Shown here: positions 1-7,120 of the stretch, in pieces
Numbering within the stretch: the first letter of the stretch is position 1
Layout: the number at the start of each line of letters is the position of its first letter
Source: an uncultured Eggerthellaceae bacterium
Lineage (GTDB): Bacteria > Actinomycetota > Coriobacteriia > Coriobacteriales > Eggerthellaceae
Assembly: GCA_958454405.1 (NCBI GenBank)
Contig: CAUEBO010000060.1
Location: 1 to 15,131 of the forward strand
Direction: 5' to 3'
Length of the DNA: 15,131 bases
Position numbers and translations under genes: made by a program
The notes under the pieces: model-generated
The model's database searches: none
Told to the model about the DNA's origin: nothing
Seen by the model: the letters and a program-made list of their open reading frames with translations, nothing else

Positions 1-1281
1 GCCACGGCGCGCGTCATGCGCCATGCGGGCTACGACGTGTTCGAGGAGTTCTACATCAACGACGCCGGCACCCAGATGGACAACTTCGGCGAGTCGGTGG
101 CCGTGCGCTATCAGCAGCTGCTGGGCCGCGACGTGGAGATGCCCGAGGCGTGCTACGCCGGCTCCTACGTGAAGGACATCGCGCAGACCATCATCGACGA
201 GGACGGCGACAAGTGGCTCGACGCCGACCCGAAGGAGCGCATGGAGAACTTCCGCGAGCGCGCCTACGCCTACGAGCTGGCCGAGCAGCATCGCGTGACC
301 GAGCGCTTCGGCACCACGTTCGAGTGCTGGTTCAGCGAGCGCTCGCTCTACGTGCCCGACGAGACGGGCAAGAGCGCGGTCGACCGCAGCCTCGAGGCCA
401 TGGACGAGAAGGGCTACATCTACGTCAAGGACGGCGCCACCTGGTTCAAGTCGAGCGCGTTCGACGACGAGAAGGACCGCGTGCTCATCAAGGCCAACGG
501 CGAGATGACGTACTTCATGAGCGACGTGGCGTACCACTACAACAAGATGGAGCGCGGCTTCGACCACCTCATCAACATCTGGGGCGCCGACCACCACGGC
601 TACATCGCCCGCTGCGAGGCCATGCTGGCCGCCTGGGGCTGGCCCGGCGCGCTGGAGATCATGCTCGGCCAGCTGGTGAACCTGTTCCGCGACGGCGAGG
701 CCGTGCGCATGTCCAAGCGCACGGGCGAGATGATCACGTTCGAGGAGCTCATCGACGAGGTGGGCGTGGACGCCACGCGCTACCTCATGCTGGCGAAGTC
801 CTCCGACCAGCCCATCGACTTCGACATCGAGGTGGCGAAGAAGAAGGATGCGTCGAACCCGGTGTACTACGTGCAGTACGCGCACGCCCGCATCTGCTCC
901 ATCCTGCGCAAAGCGGCCGATCCTGCTGACGCCGCGGCCGCCGAGGCCGGCGACATGTCCATGGACGAGCTGGCCGCGAAGGTGATCCCGGCGAACGTCG
1001 ACCTGAGCCCGCTCGCGCACGAGTCCGAGCTCGCCCTCATGTGCAAGATGGACGACTTCGGCCCGCTCGTGGCCCAGGCCGCCCGCGACCGCGCCGCGTT
1101 CCGCCTGACGCACTACGCGCAGGACCTGGCGTCGCTGTTCCACTCGTTCTACACGAACTGCCACGTCATCGGCGAGGAGGAGAGCGTGAAGAACGCGCGT
1201 CTGGCGCTTGTGGATGCCACCCGCATCGTCCTTGCCAAAACGCTGGACCTGCTGGGCGTGAGCGCTCCGGCCAAGATGTAG
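1..1281 (+). CDS. argS: Arginyl-tRNA synthetase, C-terminal part (5' end outside window)
   Basis: Charges tRNA-Arg with arginine in the cytosol (class I aminoacyl-tRNA synthetase). The reading frame is open from the first base, and the text ARVMRHAGYDV..EEFYINDAG is the well-conserved stretch that follows the HIGH motif in ArgS. The HIGH motif and the N-terminal Add-1 domain must therefore lie upstream, and the internal ATG at 16 is not the true start. The ATP-binding KMSKS-type motif is present as MSKRTG at about codons 237-242 of the visible part. The C-terminal DALR anticodon-binding helical domain begins around YVQYAHARICSI (about codon 290) and runs to the TAG stop at 1279-1281. The gene ends in an ordinary way and is followed by a hairpin at 1288-1315. 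I see no frameshift or missing motif in the visible portion. Identification is firm; only the 5' boundary is unknown. Confidence 0.97.
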   Translation, partial: ATARVMRHAGYDVFEEFYINDAGTQMDNFGESVAVRYQQLLGRDVEMPEACYAGSYVKDIAQTIIDEDGDKWLDADPKERMENFRERAYAYELAEQHRVTERFGTTFECWFSERSLYVPDETGKSAVDRSLEAMDEKGYIYVKDGATWFKSSAFDDEKDRVLIKANGEMTYFMSDVAYHYNKMERGFDHLINIWGADHHGYIARCEAMLAAWGWPGALEIMLGQLVNLFRDGEAVRMSKRTGEMITFEELIDEVGVDATRYLMLAKSSDQPIDFDIEVAKKKDASNPVYYVQYAHARICSILRKAADPADAAAAEAGDMSMDELAAKVIPANVDLSPLAHESELALMCKMDDFGPLVAQAARDRAAFRLTHYAQDLASLFHSFYTNCHVIGEEESVKNARLALVDATRIVLAKTLDLLGVSAPAKM

Positions 1282-1287
1282 CTTTCG

Positions 1288-1315
1288 GTTCCGGTGGCTT
1301 GCCAGCCACCGGAAC
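1288..1315 (+). terminator. Hairpin just after argS, candidate terminator
   Basis: An 11-base perfect stem (GTTCCGGTGGC at 1288-1298 pairing with 1305-1315) with a 6-base loop starts 7 bases after the argS stop. No T-run follows, so it is not a textbook intrinsic terminator. GC-rich actinobacteria often use hairpins without a U-tail, and the position fits a role in 3' end formation of argS mRNA. Confidence 0.55.
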
Positions 1316-1326
1316 TGCTCGACGCT

Positions 1327-1429
1327 GAGAGGCCCCGTGATCGTCCAGCTGCTCGCTCCAAGCTTTCGTCGTGTACCGAAGTACGCGTCCTCAAGCTTTC
1401 ACGGCATCTGAACGATCACGGGGCCTCTC
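1327..1429. repeat. 103-base element bounded by 18-base perfect inverted repeats
   Basis: The 18-mer GAGAGGCCCCGTGATCGT at 1327-1344 is repeated as its exact reverse complement at 1412-1429. The 67-base interior holds a direct repeat CAAGCTTTC (1359-1367 and 1392-1400). It also holds a small hairpin around GTAC-CGAA-GTAC. The trinucleotide GCT flanks both outer ends (1324-1326 and 1430-1432), which could be a 3-base target duplication but is short enough to be chance. No credible coding frame with a ribosome binding site is present. It could be a miniature inverted-repeat element, a structured RNA or a strong terminator. Confidence 0.7.
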
Positions 1430-1538
1430 GCTGTCTTACTGCGCCACCGGGAACTGCGTGCATCCCTTTCCCGTCCCGGGCAGGCAAATAGAGCCAGATC
1501 GCTCGAAGGGCGGCAGTTAGGCCGGGCGACGCTTTCAA

Positions 1539-1573
1539 CGAAGGCCGCCCGGCTCGATGCCGGGCGGCCTTCG
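1539..1573. terminator. Strong 14-base hairpin, probable terminator
   Basis: A perfect 14-base GC-rich stem (1539-1552 and 1560-1573, arm CGAAGGCCGCCCGG) surrounds a 7-base loop. There is no T-run on either side. It sits in the gap between argS (+) and the convergent antiporter gene (-) and could end transcription from either side. Confidence 0.6.
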
Positions 1574-1600
1574 CATCGGCCCCAGGACATGTGAGGATCG

Positions 1601-1803
1601 CCGGGCGGGGGCGGGGTTCGCGGGGTTTTGCGGAGCGCGCTGTCGCTCGAGCGGGCGCATCCAAAAGCCAAGCCCCGGATCGCCGATCAAAGATGTTGGG
1701 ATATCCTGAACCATGCGTCGGCCCATTCCGCTTGGCTCCAAGCGCCTGCTCGAGCGACAGCCGGTTGCGCGCAGCCTTCCCCGCGAATCCCGCCCCCGCC
1801 CGG
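1601..1803. repeat. About 200-base imperfect long inverted repeat at the antiporter 3' end
   Basis: The left arm starting at 1601 is matched by the reverse complement of the right arm ending at 1803. The outer 25 bases pair with one mismatch. After a short non-matching stretch, a 20-base block (GCTGTCGCTCGAGC then one mismatch, then GGCGC) pairs again, followed by GCCAAGC (1667-1673) with GCTTGGC (1730-1736). Outside the arms, GGATCG (1595-1600) has its complement at 1813-1818. The right end lies 14 bases from the antiporter stop codon, so an antiporter transcript reading through would fold into a long hairpin. No coding potential is credible. A REP- or MITE-like repeat, or an unusually large terminator, are the options. 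Confidence 0.65.
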
Positions 1804-1817
1804 CCGTTCAGACGATC

Positions 1818-3866
1818 CTACACGTTGTCTTCCAAATCCATTTGCATGAGGTTCACGTTCTCGCGCATCCGCTTGGCCTCCGCGCGGCCCAAATCGCCTT
1901 CCTCGTAGCGCGATTGGATCTGCTCCAGCTCAAGCTGCAGTCCCAGGCGCTCTATCTCCACGGCCTTGTCGGCCGTCCGCGTGAAGGCCGTGATGGACGG
2001 GTTCGCGCTGCGCAGCAGGCTGGCGGTGCGCTGGTACTCCATCACGAGCGCGCTCACGTTCTCGGCGGGTTCGTCGCACTCGGGCGAGGTGAGCATGGCC
2101 TGCAGCTTTCCGATGACGTACTCGGCCACTTCCAGCTGCAGCTCGCGGATAGCTTGGGTCCGGTCGGTGAGGGAGACGCCCGGCAGGCCGCTGAGAATCC
2201 GGTGCCAGCTCGACCGAAGGAGCACGCGCAGCCGATGGAGGGCGCGCCGCAGCGAGGAGCGGCCCGCATGGTGCTCGATCAGGTTCTCGGCGTACGAGAG
2301 GCGCCCGAGGTACTGGTAGCCCGTCAGCGGGTTGATCTTCTCGTCCTCGATGAGGCCGAGCACGTAGTCCTGCTCCCAGCCGATCGCCTTGAGGCGCAAC
2401 CCGGTGATGGGCTCGTCCTCTATGTCGTGATGGTCCTTGATGCGGGCGATGCGCTCGTTGTAGGAGTGGATGACGGTTTGCGTGGCCGCGCGGTTCTCGA
2501 TGGTCTGGCGCGCGGCCAGCTCCTCGATGACGCTGCGCAGGATCTCGAGCCTCACCTGGGTTTCGTCGCAGCGCTCGTCTTCCTCGGCCAGCTCTTTCTT
2601 CGGCGCGAGCAGCGGCACGATGAACGTGGCGATGAGCAGCGTGACCACGATGACCCCGCATGCGAGGAAGATGATGAGATCGCGCTGGGGGAAGCGGACG
2701 ATCGCGAACGGGTCGGTGTAGGTGATGGTGTAGGGGATGGTGAGCACCACCGCCAGCGTGATGGTGCCTTTCGGCCCGCCGAGCGTCATGACCAGCCACG
2801 AGCGCAGGCTCGCGCGCCAGCTCGAACGGTCTTCCTGCGCAAGCTTGCGGTTGCGCAGGCGGTCCATGGCGAAGATCCAGACGAAGCGCACGACGAGCGA
2901 TATGAGCACGATGAGCAGCACGTAGCCGATGAGCACGCCGTTGTTGATGCTCACGTCGTCCCACGATTGCTGCATGACGCGGGGCAGCTGGGTGCCGAGG
3001 AGCACGAACACGAAGCCGTTCAGCGCGAACGAGACGACGCGCCAGACGCTCGACGAGACGATGTTCATCCGCGAGATCGACGGGCTCATCGCGCGCGGCG
3101 AGACGACGTTCAGGATGCCCGCCGCGACGACGGCGATGATGCCGCTCGTGCCGAAGGAGTTCGCCACCAGGTACACGATGAACGGGACGAACAGTTCGAA
3201 CAGCACATGGAACGTCGTGTTCTCGAGCCCCCAGGAGCGCACGCGCCGCACGAAGAAGTTGCCCAGGTAGCCCAAGACCACGCCGATCAGGATGCCCCCG
3301 AGAAAGCTCATCACGAAGTTGACCGAAGCGTTCAGGAGCGAGAAGGTGCCGGTGGTGACGGCGGCCAGGGCGAACTGGAACGACACGATGCCCGACGCGT
3401 CGTTGAGGATGGACTCCGCTTCAAGGATGCTCTTGTCACGCGGCGCGATGTTCGTGCCTTTGGGCATCGACGCGACGGCCACGGCGTCGGTGGGCCCCAG
3501 GGCGGCGCCGAGCGCGAAAGCGGCGGCCAGGGGGATCGACGGTTCCAGCCAGTGCACCGAGAAGCCCACGATGAGCGCAGTGACCAGCACGAGGCCGATG
3601 GCGAGCGAGAGGACGGGCCCCTTGTTCTCCCAGAGCGCCTTCTTGTCCATGTTCTTGGCCTCGTCGAACAGAAGCGGCGCGATGAACAGCACGAGGAACA
3701 GGTTGGGGTCGAGGCTGATCTGGATTTGGGACGGCGCGAACAGCGCGATGAGCAAGCCGAGGCCGATCTGGATGAGCGGGGAAGACATCTTCGGGACGAG
3801 CTGGTCGATGACGGAGGACAGCAGGATCGCAGCCAACATGAGCAAGGCGAGCACGAGCGCTTCCAC
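1818..3866 (-). CDS. CPA1-family Na+/H+ antiporter with long cytoplasmic C-terminal domain
   Basis: A 682-residue membrane protein expected to exchange cytoplasmic Na+ (or K+) for external H+, serving pH and salt homeostasis. About 11-12 hydrophobic segments fill residues 1-420. Hallmarks are GPTDAVAVAS at 124-133 (Asp127) and ESILNDASG at 151-159, whose Asn-Asp pair (155-156) is the ion-binding signature of electroneutral CPA1 exchangers. The usual RGAVSL-type arginine motif of the late transmembrane segment appears as GGPKGTITLAV (363-373), with Lys367 in its place. Residues about 421-682 are a charged, mostly helical soluble tail with no NAD-binding motif that I can see. The start is GTG, chosen for a perfect AAGGAGG (plus-strand positions 3876-3882) nine bases upstream. 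A TACAAT -10-like box lies at 3908-3913. The gene stands alone between inverted repeats. Confidence 0.9.
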   Translation of the reverse strand: MEALVLALLMLAAILLSSVIDQLVPKMSSPLIQIGLGLLIALFAPSQIQISLDPNLFLVLFIAPLLFDEAKNMDKKALWENKGPVLSLAIGLVLVTALIVGFSVHWLEPSIPLAAAFALGAALGPTDAVAVASMPKGTNIAPRDKSILEAESILNDASGIVSFQFALAAVTTGTFSLLNASVNFVMSFLGGILIGVVLGYLGNFFVRRVRSWGLENTTFHVLFELFVPFIVYLVANSFGTSGIIAVVAAGILNVVSPRAMSPSISRMNIVSSSVWRVVSFALNGFVFVLLGTQLPRVMQQSWDDVSINNGVLIGYVLLIVLISLVVRFVWIFAMDRLRNRKLAQEDRSSWRASLRSWLVMTLGGPKGTITLAVVLTIPYTITYTDPFAIVRFPQRDLIIFLACGVIVVTLLIATFIVPLLAPKKELAEEDERCDETQVRLEILRSVIEELAARQTIENRAATQTVIHSYNERIARIKDHHDIEDEPITGLRLKAIGWEQDYVLGLIEDEKINPLTGYQYLGRLSYAENLIEHHAGRSSLRRALHRLRVLLRSSWHRILSGLPGVSLTDRTQAIRELQLEVAEYVIGKLQAMLTSPECDEPAENVSALVMEYQRTASLLRSANPSITAFTRTADKAVEIERLGLQLELEQIQSRYEEGDLGRAEAKRMRENVNLMQMDLEDNV

Positions 3867-3907
3867 GTGGGCGTACCTCCTTGGTTTTCCGACCGATCGT
3901 CTCCTCC

Positions 3908-3913
3908 ATTGTA
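3908..3913 (-). promoter_or_regulatory. Candidate -10 box for the antiporter gene
   Basis: The minus strand reads TACAAT here, 42 bases upstream of the GTG start and therefore at a plausible distance for a short leader. No good -35 hexamer is found at 16-19 bases, so the promoter call is tentative. Confidence 0.35.
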
Positions 3914-3993
3914 ACCGACAACGTCTGCGGCGCCATAAAAAACAGACGGGAGTTGAGAAGCGGAAACGAAGGCCCCACCGTCGGGCTGCGATC

Positions 3994-4022
3994 GCCGGGC
4001 GAGGAGCCCGTTCCCGCCCGGC
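3994..4022. terminator. Hairpin between the DUF1836 gene and the antiporter gene
   Basis: GCCGGGCG (3994-4001) pairs perfectly with CGCCCGGC (4015-4022) around a 13-base loop. It lies 36 bases after the DUF1836 stop codon and may terminate that transcript (minus strand) before the antiporter gene. There is no T-run. The 12-mer GATCGCCGGGCG at its start also occurs at 1596-1607, on the other side of the antiporter gene. Confidence 0.45.
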
Positions 4023-4057
4023 GCCGCACTCGTGAAAGGGGAGGCTCGAACGGCGGG

Positions 4058-4591
4058 TCAGGCGGAGCGGAGCAGCGCGATGCTCGTTTTGATGTAGAGC
4101 GTGTAGGCCACGGCGGCCGTCGAGGCGAGGACGAGATCGCGCTCGAAGTCGCCTTCGTTCGTCCCGTCGACGAGGCCGCGCGGGCTCGTCGGCTCCGGCG
4201 AGAACAGGGCGCGCAAGGCGGCTTCCAGCGCATCGCAGAAATAATCGTAGGCCACGTGGGTGTCGAAGCTGGCTATTTGCGCGCGGATGAGGCGGTCGAT
4301 CTCGGAGATGGAAAAGGTCTGCTTGAGCGTACTGATGACCACGAGGTAGGCGACATGCGCGCGCGTGTAGCGCTTTCCCGAAGTTGCGGGCAGAACGCCC
4401 TGCTTCACGTAGTTGTTCACCATCGAGCGCGTGAGTATCTTCTCGTCGGGACCGTAGAGCGGAGACATGGCTTCCTCCAGCAGCCCCACGAGCTGGTCCA
4501 TGTACAGGTCGATGCGTGGGATCTCGTCGAAGCGGGGAAGGTGCAGGGAAGCGAGCTCCCGAGCCCGCGTCGATGCGCTCACGTCGTCCAT
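4058..4591 (-). CDS. DUF1836 domain protein, MerR-like putative transcriptional regulator
   Basis: A 177-residue protein matching the DUF1836 pattern. It shows LPRFDEIPRIDLYMDQLVGLLE, then DEKILTRSMVNNYVKQGVLP, a KRYTRAHVAYLVVISTLKQ block and FSISEIDRLIR. The middle part resembles a MerR-type winged helix (promoter recognition through TxxMVNNYVKxGxLP), so a DNA-binding role is likely; its target and ligand are unknown. The last 45 or so residues (after about FSPEPTS) are less conserved. I chose ATG at 4589-4591 because GGAGGG (plus 4601-4606) sits nine bases upstream. An in-frame GTG at 4640-4642 would add 17 residues but lacks a ribosome site and would overlap the apparent -10 box. It is divergent from degV, which makes degV its most likely target; this is inferred from position only. 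Confidence 0.85.
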   Translation of the reverse strand: MDDVSASTRARELASLHLPRFDEIPRIDLYMDQLVGLLEEAMSPLYGPDEKILTRSMVNNYVKQGVLPATSGKRYTRAHVAYLVVISTLKQTFSISEIDRLIRAQIASFDTHVAYDYFCDALEAALRALFSPEPTSPRGLVDGTNEGDFERDLVLASTAAVAYTLYIKTSIALLRSA

Positions 4592-4633
4592 CTTGCTGCG
4601 CCCTCCGAATCCGTCCGGCCGTGTCTTTGCACG

Positions 4634-4639
4634 ATCATA
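4634..4639 (-). promoter_or_regulatory. Candidate -10 box for the DUF1836 gene
   Basis: The minus strand reads TATGAT at 4639-4634, 42 bases before the chosen ATG. A -35 match at standard spacing is poor, and a TTGAAA at 4670-4665 is too far upstream. The position supports the shorter protein start. Confidence 0.4.
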
Positions 4640-4650
4640 CACAAGGGAGA

Positions 4651-4676
4651 GGTTTGTGCGTCGATTTCAACAAACC
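4651..4676. promoter_or_regulatory. 7-base inverted repeat between divergent DUF1836 and degV promoters, candidate operator
   Basis: GGTTTGT (4651-4657) and ACAAACC (4670-4676) form a perfect inverted repeat with a 12-base spacer. The repeat ends one base before the degV -35 hexamer and begins 11 bases beyond the DUF1836 -10 box on the other side. This is a natural site for the MerR-like DUF1836 protein to control both genes, but no binding motif for this family is known to me. Confidence 0.35.
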
Positions 4677-4677
4677 C

Positions 4678-4704
4678 TTGACATAATTACCAACAGTTTA
4701 TAAT
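4678..4704 (+). promoter_or_regulatory. Consensus-like sigma-70-type promoter for degV
   Basis: TTGACA at 4678-4683 and TATAAT at 4699-4704 are both perfect consensus hexamers. They are separated by 15 bases, shorter than the usual 16-18. The predicted start is near 4711, giving a leader of about 19 bases. The short spacing resembles promoters that need an activator to twist the DNA, as with MerR-type proteins, which is notable next to a MerR-like regulator gene. The surrounding 80 bases are strikingly AT-rich for this window. Confidence 0.7.
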
Positions 4705-4729
4705 TTGGTTTTAAATACGAGGTGATCTC

Positions 4730-5611
4730 GTGATTGAAAACGAAAGCAGGACCATGGACTCCAACCGCATCGCACTCATCGTGGATTCGTGCACCGACGT
4801 GCCCCCGGCCGACATCGAACGCTATGGCATGTACGTCGTGCCCTTGCAGGTGAACTACGCGCACGAAAGCTTCCTCGACAAGGTGACCATAACGCCGCAG
4901 CAGGTGTACGACCGATTCTCGGAAGAGGTTCCCTCGACGTCCACTCCCACGCCCGCCGTCGCCCGCGAAGTGCTTGACCGCGTGGTCGCCGACGGGTATC
5001 GCGAGGCCGTCATCGTGACCATTTCCAGCGGCCTGTCGGCCACCTACGATCTCATGCGCTCCGAGGCGGCGGGAACCGCGGGCCTTTCCTGCGAGGTGGT
5101 GGACACGAAAAACATCGGCATGGGAGCCGGGCTCGTCGCGCTCGCCATCGCGCGCATGGTGGGCGACGGGGCATCGCTCGACGACGTGCGGAGGGCCGCT
5201 GCCGGCATCGTGGAGAACACGAAGGTGTTCTTCTGCGTCGACACGCTGGAATACCTGCACAAGGGCGGGCGCATCGGCAACGTGACGTACGCGGTGGGGA
5301 GCGTGCTGGACATGCGCCCCGTCATCAGCTGCAACGAGCAGGGCGTCTACTATACGGTTGCCAAGGCGAGAGGCCGGCGCCAGTCGTTGAAGAAGGCCAT
5401 GGCGGTTGCCGAGAAGTTCGCAGCGCGCTTTTCGAGCTGCACGATGGCCGTTGTGAACGGGGATGCGGCCGCAGAGGCGGCGGAGGTGCGCGAGGAGCTG
5501 CAGGCCCGCATCGGCAACGCCGATGCATGGTACGAGGGGCAGATCAGCCCGGTGCTGGTCGTGCACACCGGGCCCGGGCTGATCGGCATCGGCGTGCAGG
5601 GGATGGATTAG
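4730..5611 (+). CDS. DegV family fatty-acid-binding protein
   Basis: A complete 293-residue DegV/FakB-type protein. Members bind a fatty acid in a deep pocket, and in Firmicutes they present it to the kinase FakA for phosphorylation and entry into phospholipid synthesis. Signatures seen are VDSCTDVP (18-25), the ligand-contact segment PSTSTPTP (68-75), ISSGLSATY (98-106), DTLEYLHKGGRIG (171-183) and HTGPGLIGIG (279-288). The protein has no signal peptide. The GTG start at 4730 is chosen for the strong GAGGTGATC ribosome site at 4719-4727. ATG at 4754 would also give a full DegV domain but has a weaker site. No fakA homologue is visible in the window. The stop codon TAG overlaps the convergent kinase gene stop (positions 5608-5611). 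The specific fatty acid and the partner cannot be told from sequence. Confidence 0.93.
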   Translation: MIENESRTMDSNRIALIVDSCTDVPPADIERYGMYVVPLQVNYAHESFLDKVTITPQQVYDRFSEEVPSTSTPTPAVAREVLDRVVADGYREAVIVTISSGLSATYDLMRSEAAGTAGLSCEVVDTKNIGMGAGLVALAIARMVGDGASLDDVRRAAAGIVENTKVFFCVDTLEYLHKGGRIGNVTYAVGSVLDMRPVISCNEQGVYYTVAKARGRRQSLKKAMAVAEKFAARFSSCTMAVVNGDAAAEAAEVREELQARIGNADAWYEGQISPVLVVHTGPGLIGIGVQGMD

Positions 5612-7119
5612 GCAAGGGGAAGGGCCAGCGCGACGGCGAACCCTTCGCCCGGGGCGGCTTCGAGGGCGAGGCCGCCCCGATGCTCGCGGGCTATGCGGTC
5701 CACCAGGACAAGGCCCAGGCCGTGCTCTTCCCCGTAGGAGCCGGCGGCGCTGCGGGAGGTGCGCGCCCGGGCCAGGCGGGCTTCGAGGGCGGCCAGCTCC
5801 TCCGGCGTCGCTCCTGCGCCGTCGTCGGCGATGCGCACGACGGCGCGCGGACCCTCGCTCCCGGGTCCCTTTTCGACGTGCAGCGACACTTGGATCGCGC
5901 AGCCTTGCTCGTTGTGCAGCCGCGCGTTCGCGACGGCGTTCTCCACGGCGCGCGTCAGCAGGCGCTCGTCGCCGAGCACGACCGCATCGGCTGCGCCCTC
6001 CTCCACGTCGAGCTCGATGGGGTGCATGTCGTCGAGGCCCGAGTTCGCATGCGCCGCCACGATGCCGCGCAGAAGGCGAGGAAGGTGCACGCGTTCCAGG
6101 TGGAGGGGCTGCATGGTGTAGTCCAGCTGCGAGGCGGTGTTGAGGTCGGTCACCAGGTCTTTGATCCGCAGGCCCTGGGCGCGTATGACGGCCGCCTGCG
6201 CGCGCACGTCCTCGGGGGCGCCATCGTCCTGCGCGATGCCATCTGCATAGCCGAGTATCATCGACAGCGGCGTGCGGATGTCATGCGAGACGCCCCGTAT
6301 CCAGTTGGCCCTGGCCGCGTCCTTCTGCTCGATGATGCCCGAGGTTTCGGTGATCTGCTGGCCGATCTCGCGCAGGTCGCCTTTCAGGTGCACCTCGGCC
6401 GCCCTTCCTTCGGACAGCTTGTCGAGCGCGTCGGCGATGGGCCCCACGGCGTTCTGCGTTCGGCGGCGCGAGACGGCGTACAGCAAAAACAGCATCGCCA
6501 CGTCAACCGCGAAGATGAGCAGGACGTATAAAGGGAGGTTTCGCATCGTCGATGCAGGATAGGTGAAGATGGCCGTCCAGAACTCGCCTTTGGGGAAGCC
6601 CACCACCAAAAGCCCGTCGTCGCGGTCCCAGAAAAACGCCGGGTAGTCGGCGATGGCGGCGTAGTGCGCGGCCATGGCGATGTCGTTGGGGGTGTAGGAC
6701 GTCGGCACATCGCTGGGAAGGTTCTGCGACCAGATGACGGCTCCGTCCGCACCGACGAGCATACCCCATGCCCCATGCGCGGCCAGCTCCGCCGCGCCCT
6801 CGCCGCCCAGCGCGTAGGCTCCGCCGGCGTCGGGCGCCAGCGCCGCATCGACGGCGCGCGTGACCGTCGCCGGCGTGCTGTCGTTGAAGTTCGCGTCCGA
6901 TTCCTGGTAGGCGATGGCGGCGTGCAGGAAGAAGTCCACCATGATGATGAGGAGCGCGCATGCCGCGAACAGCAGCAGCTGCTTCGTGAAAAAGCGAGCG
7001 AAGCCGATGCGCTTGCGCCTCCGGCGCCTCGCATGCGGTGCGCCGGAGGCGGTCGCACCGGGCGCGCTCGGCCGAGGGCCCGGTTCCACCGGAGGGTTCC
7101 CGTTGCCTTTGTATGCCAT
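5608..7119 (-). CDS. Membrane sensor histidine kinase of the transporter-linked two-component system
   Basis: A 503-residue kinase that autophosphorylates on His and passes the phosphate to the response regulator encoded just before it. In order it has: a basic, Pro/Ala-rich cytoplasmic N-terminus (1-40); TM1 about 48-70; an extracytoplasmic region of about 120 residues (72-193); TM2 about 196-216; a short linker; a HisKA dimerisation box GVSHDIRTPLS with His279; and an ATPase domain with N-box ENAVANA (393-399), DDGAG (432-436) and GLGL (467-470). The HAMP region is degenerate if present. ATG at 7119 follows the regulator's TAA stop after a single base, so translation is almost certainly coupled. 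The large extracytoplasmic domain differs from BceS kinases, which have a loop of only a few residues and rely on the transporter for sensing. This kinase may detect its signal directly. Confidence 0.93.
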   Translation of the reverse strand: MAYKGNGNPPVEPGPRPSAPGATASGAPHARRRRRKRIGFARFFTKQLLLFAACALLIIMVDFFLHAAIAYQESDANFNDSTPATVTRAVDAALAPDAGGAYALGGEGAAELAAHGAWGMLVGADGAVIWSQNLPSDVPTSYTPNDIAMAAHYAAIADYPAFFWDRDDGLLVVGFPKGEFWTAIFTYPASTMRNLPLYVLLIFAVDVAMLFLLYAVSRRRTQNAVGPIADALDKLSEGRAAEVHLKGDLREIGQQITETSGIIEQKDAARANWIRGVSHDIRTPLSMILGYADGIAQDDGAPEDVRAQAAVIRAQGLRIKDLVTDLNTASQLDYTMQPLHLERVHLPRLLRGIVAAHANSGLDDMHPIELDVEEGAADAVVLGDERLLTRAVENAVANARLHNEQGCAIQVSLHVEKGPGSEGPRAVVRIADDGAGATPEELAALEARLARARTSRSAAGSYGEEHGLGLVLVDRIAREHRGGLALEAAPGEGFAVALALPLA

Positions 7120-7120
7120 G

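Noticed and set aside
1601..1803. Possible CRISPR array or riboswitch in the argS-antiporter gap
   Set aside because: There are inverted arms but no regularly spaced direct repeats and no recognisable aptamer core, and no gene start lies downstream on the plus strand.
1713..3914. Large plus-strand open frame rich in Asp, Glu, His and Arg opposite the antiporter
   Set aside because: It is a by-product of high-GC codon usage on the opposite strand; the minus-strand frame has clear transmembrane and ion-binding motifs and a perfect ribosome site.
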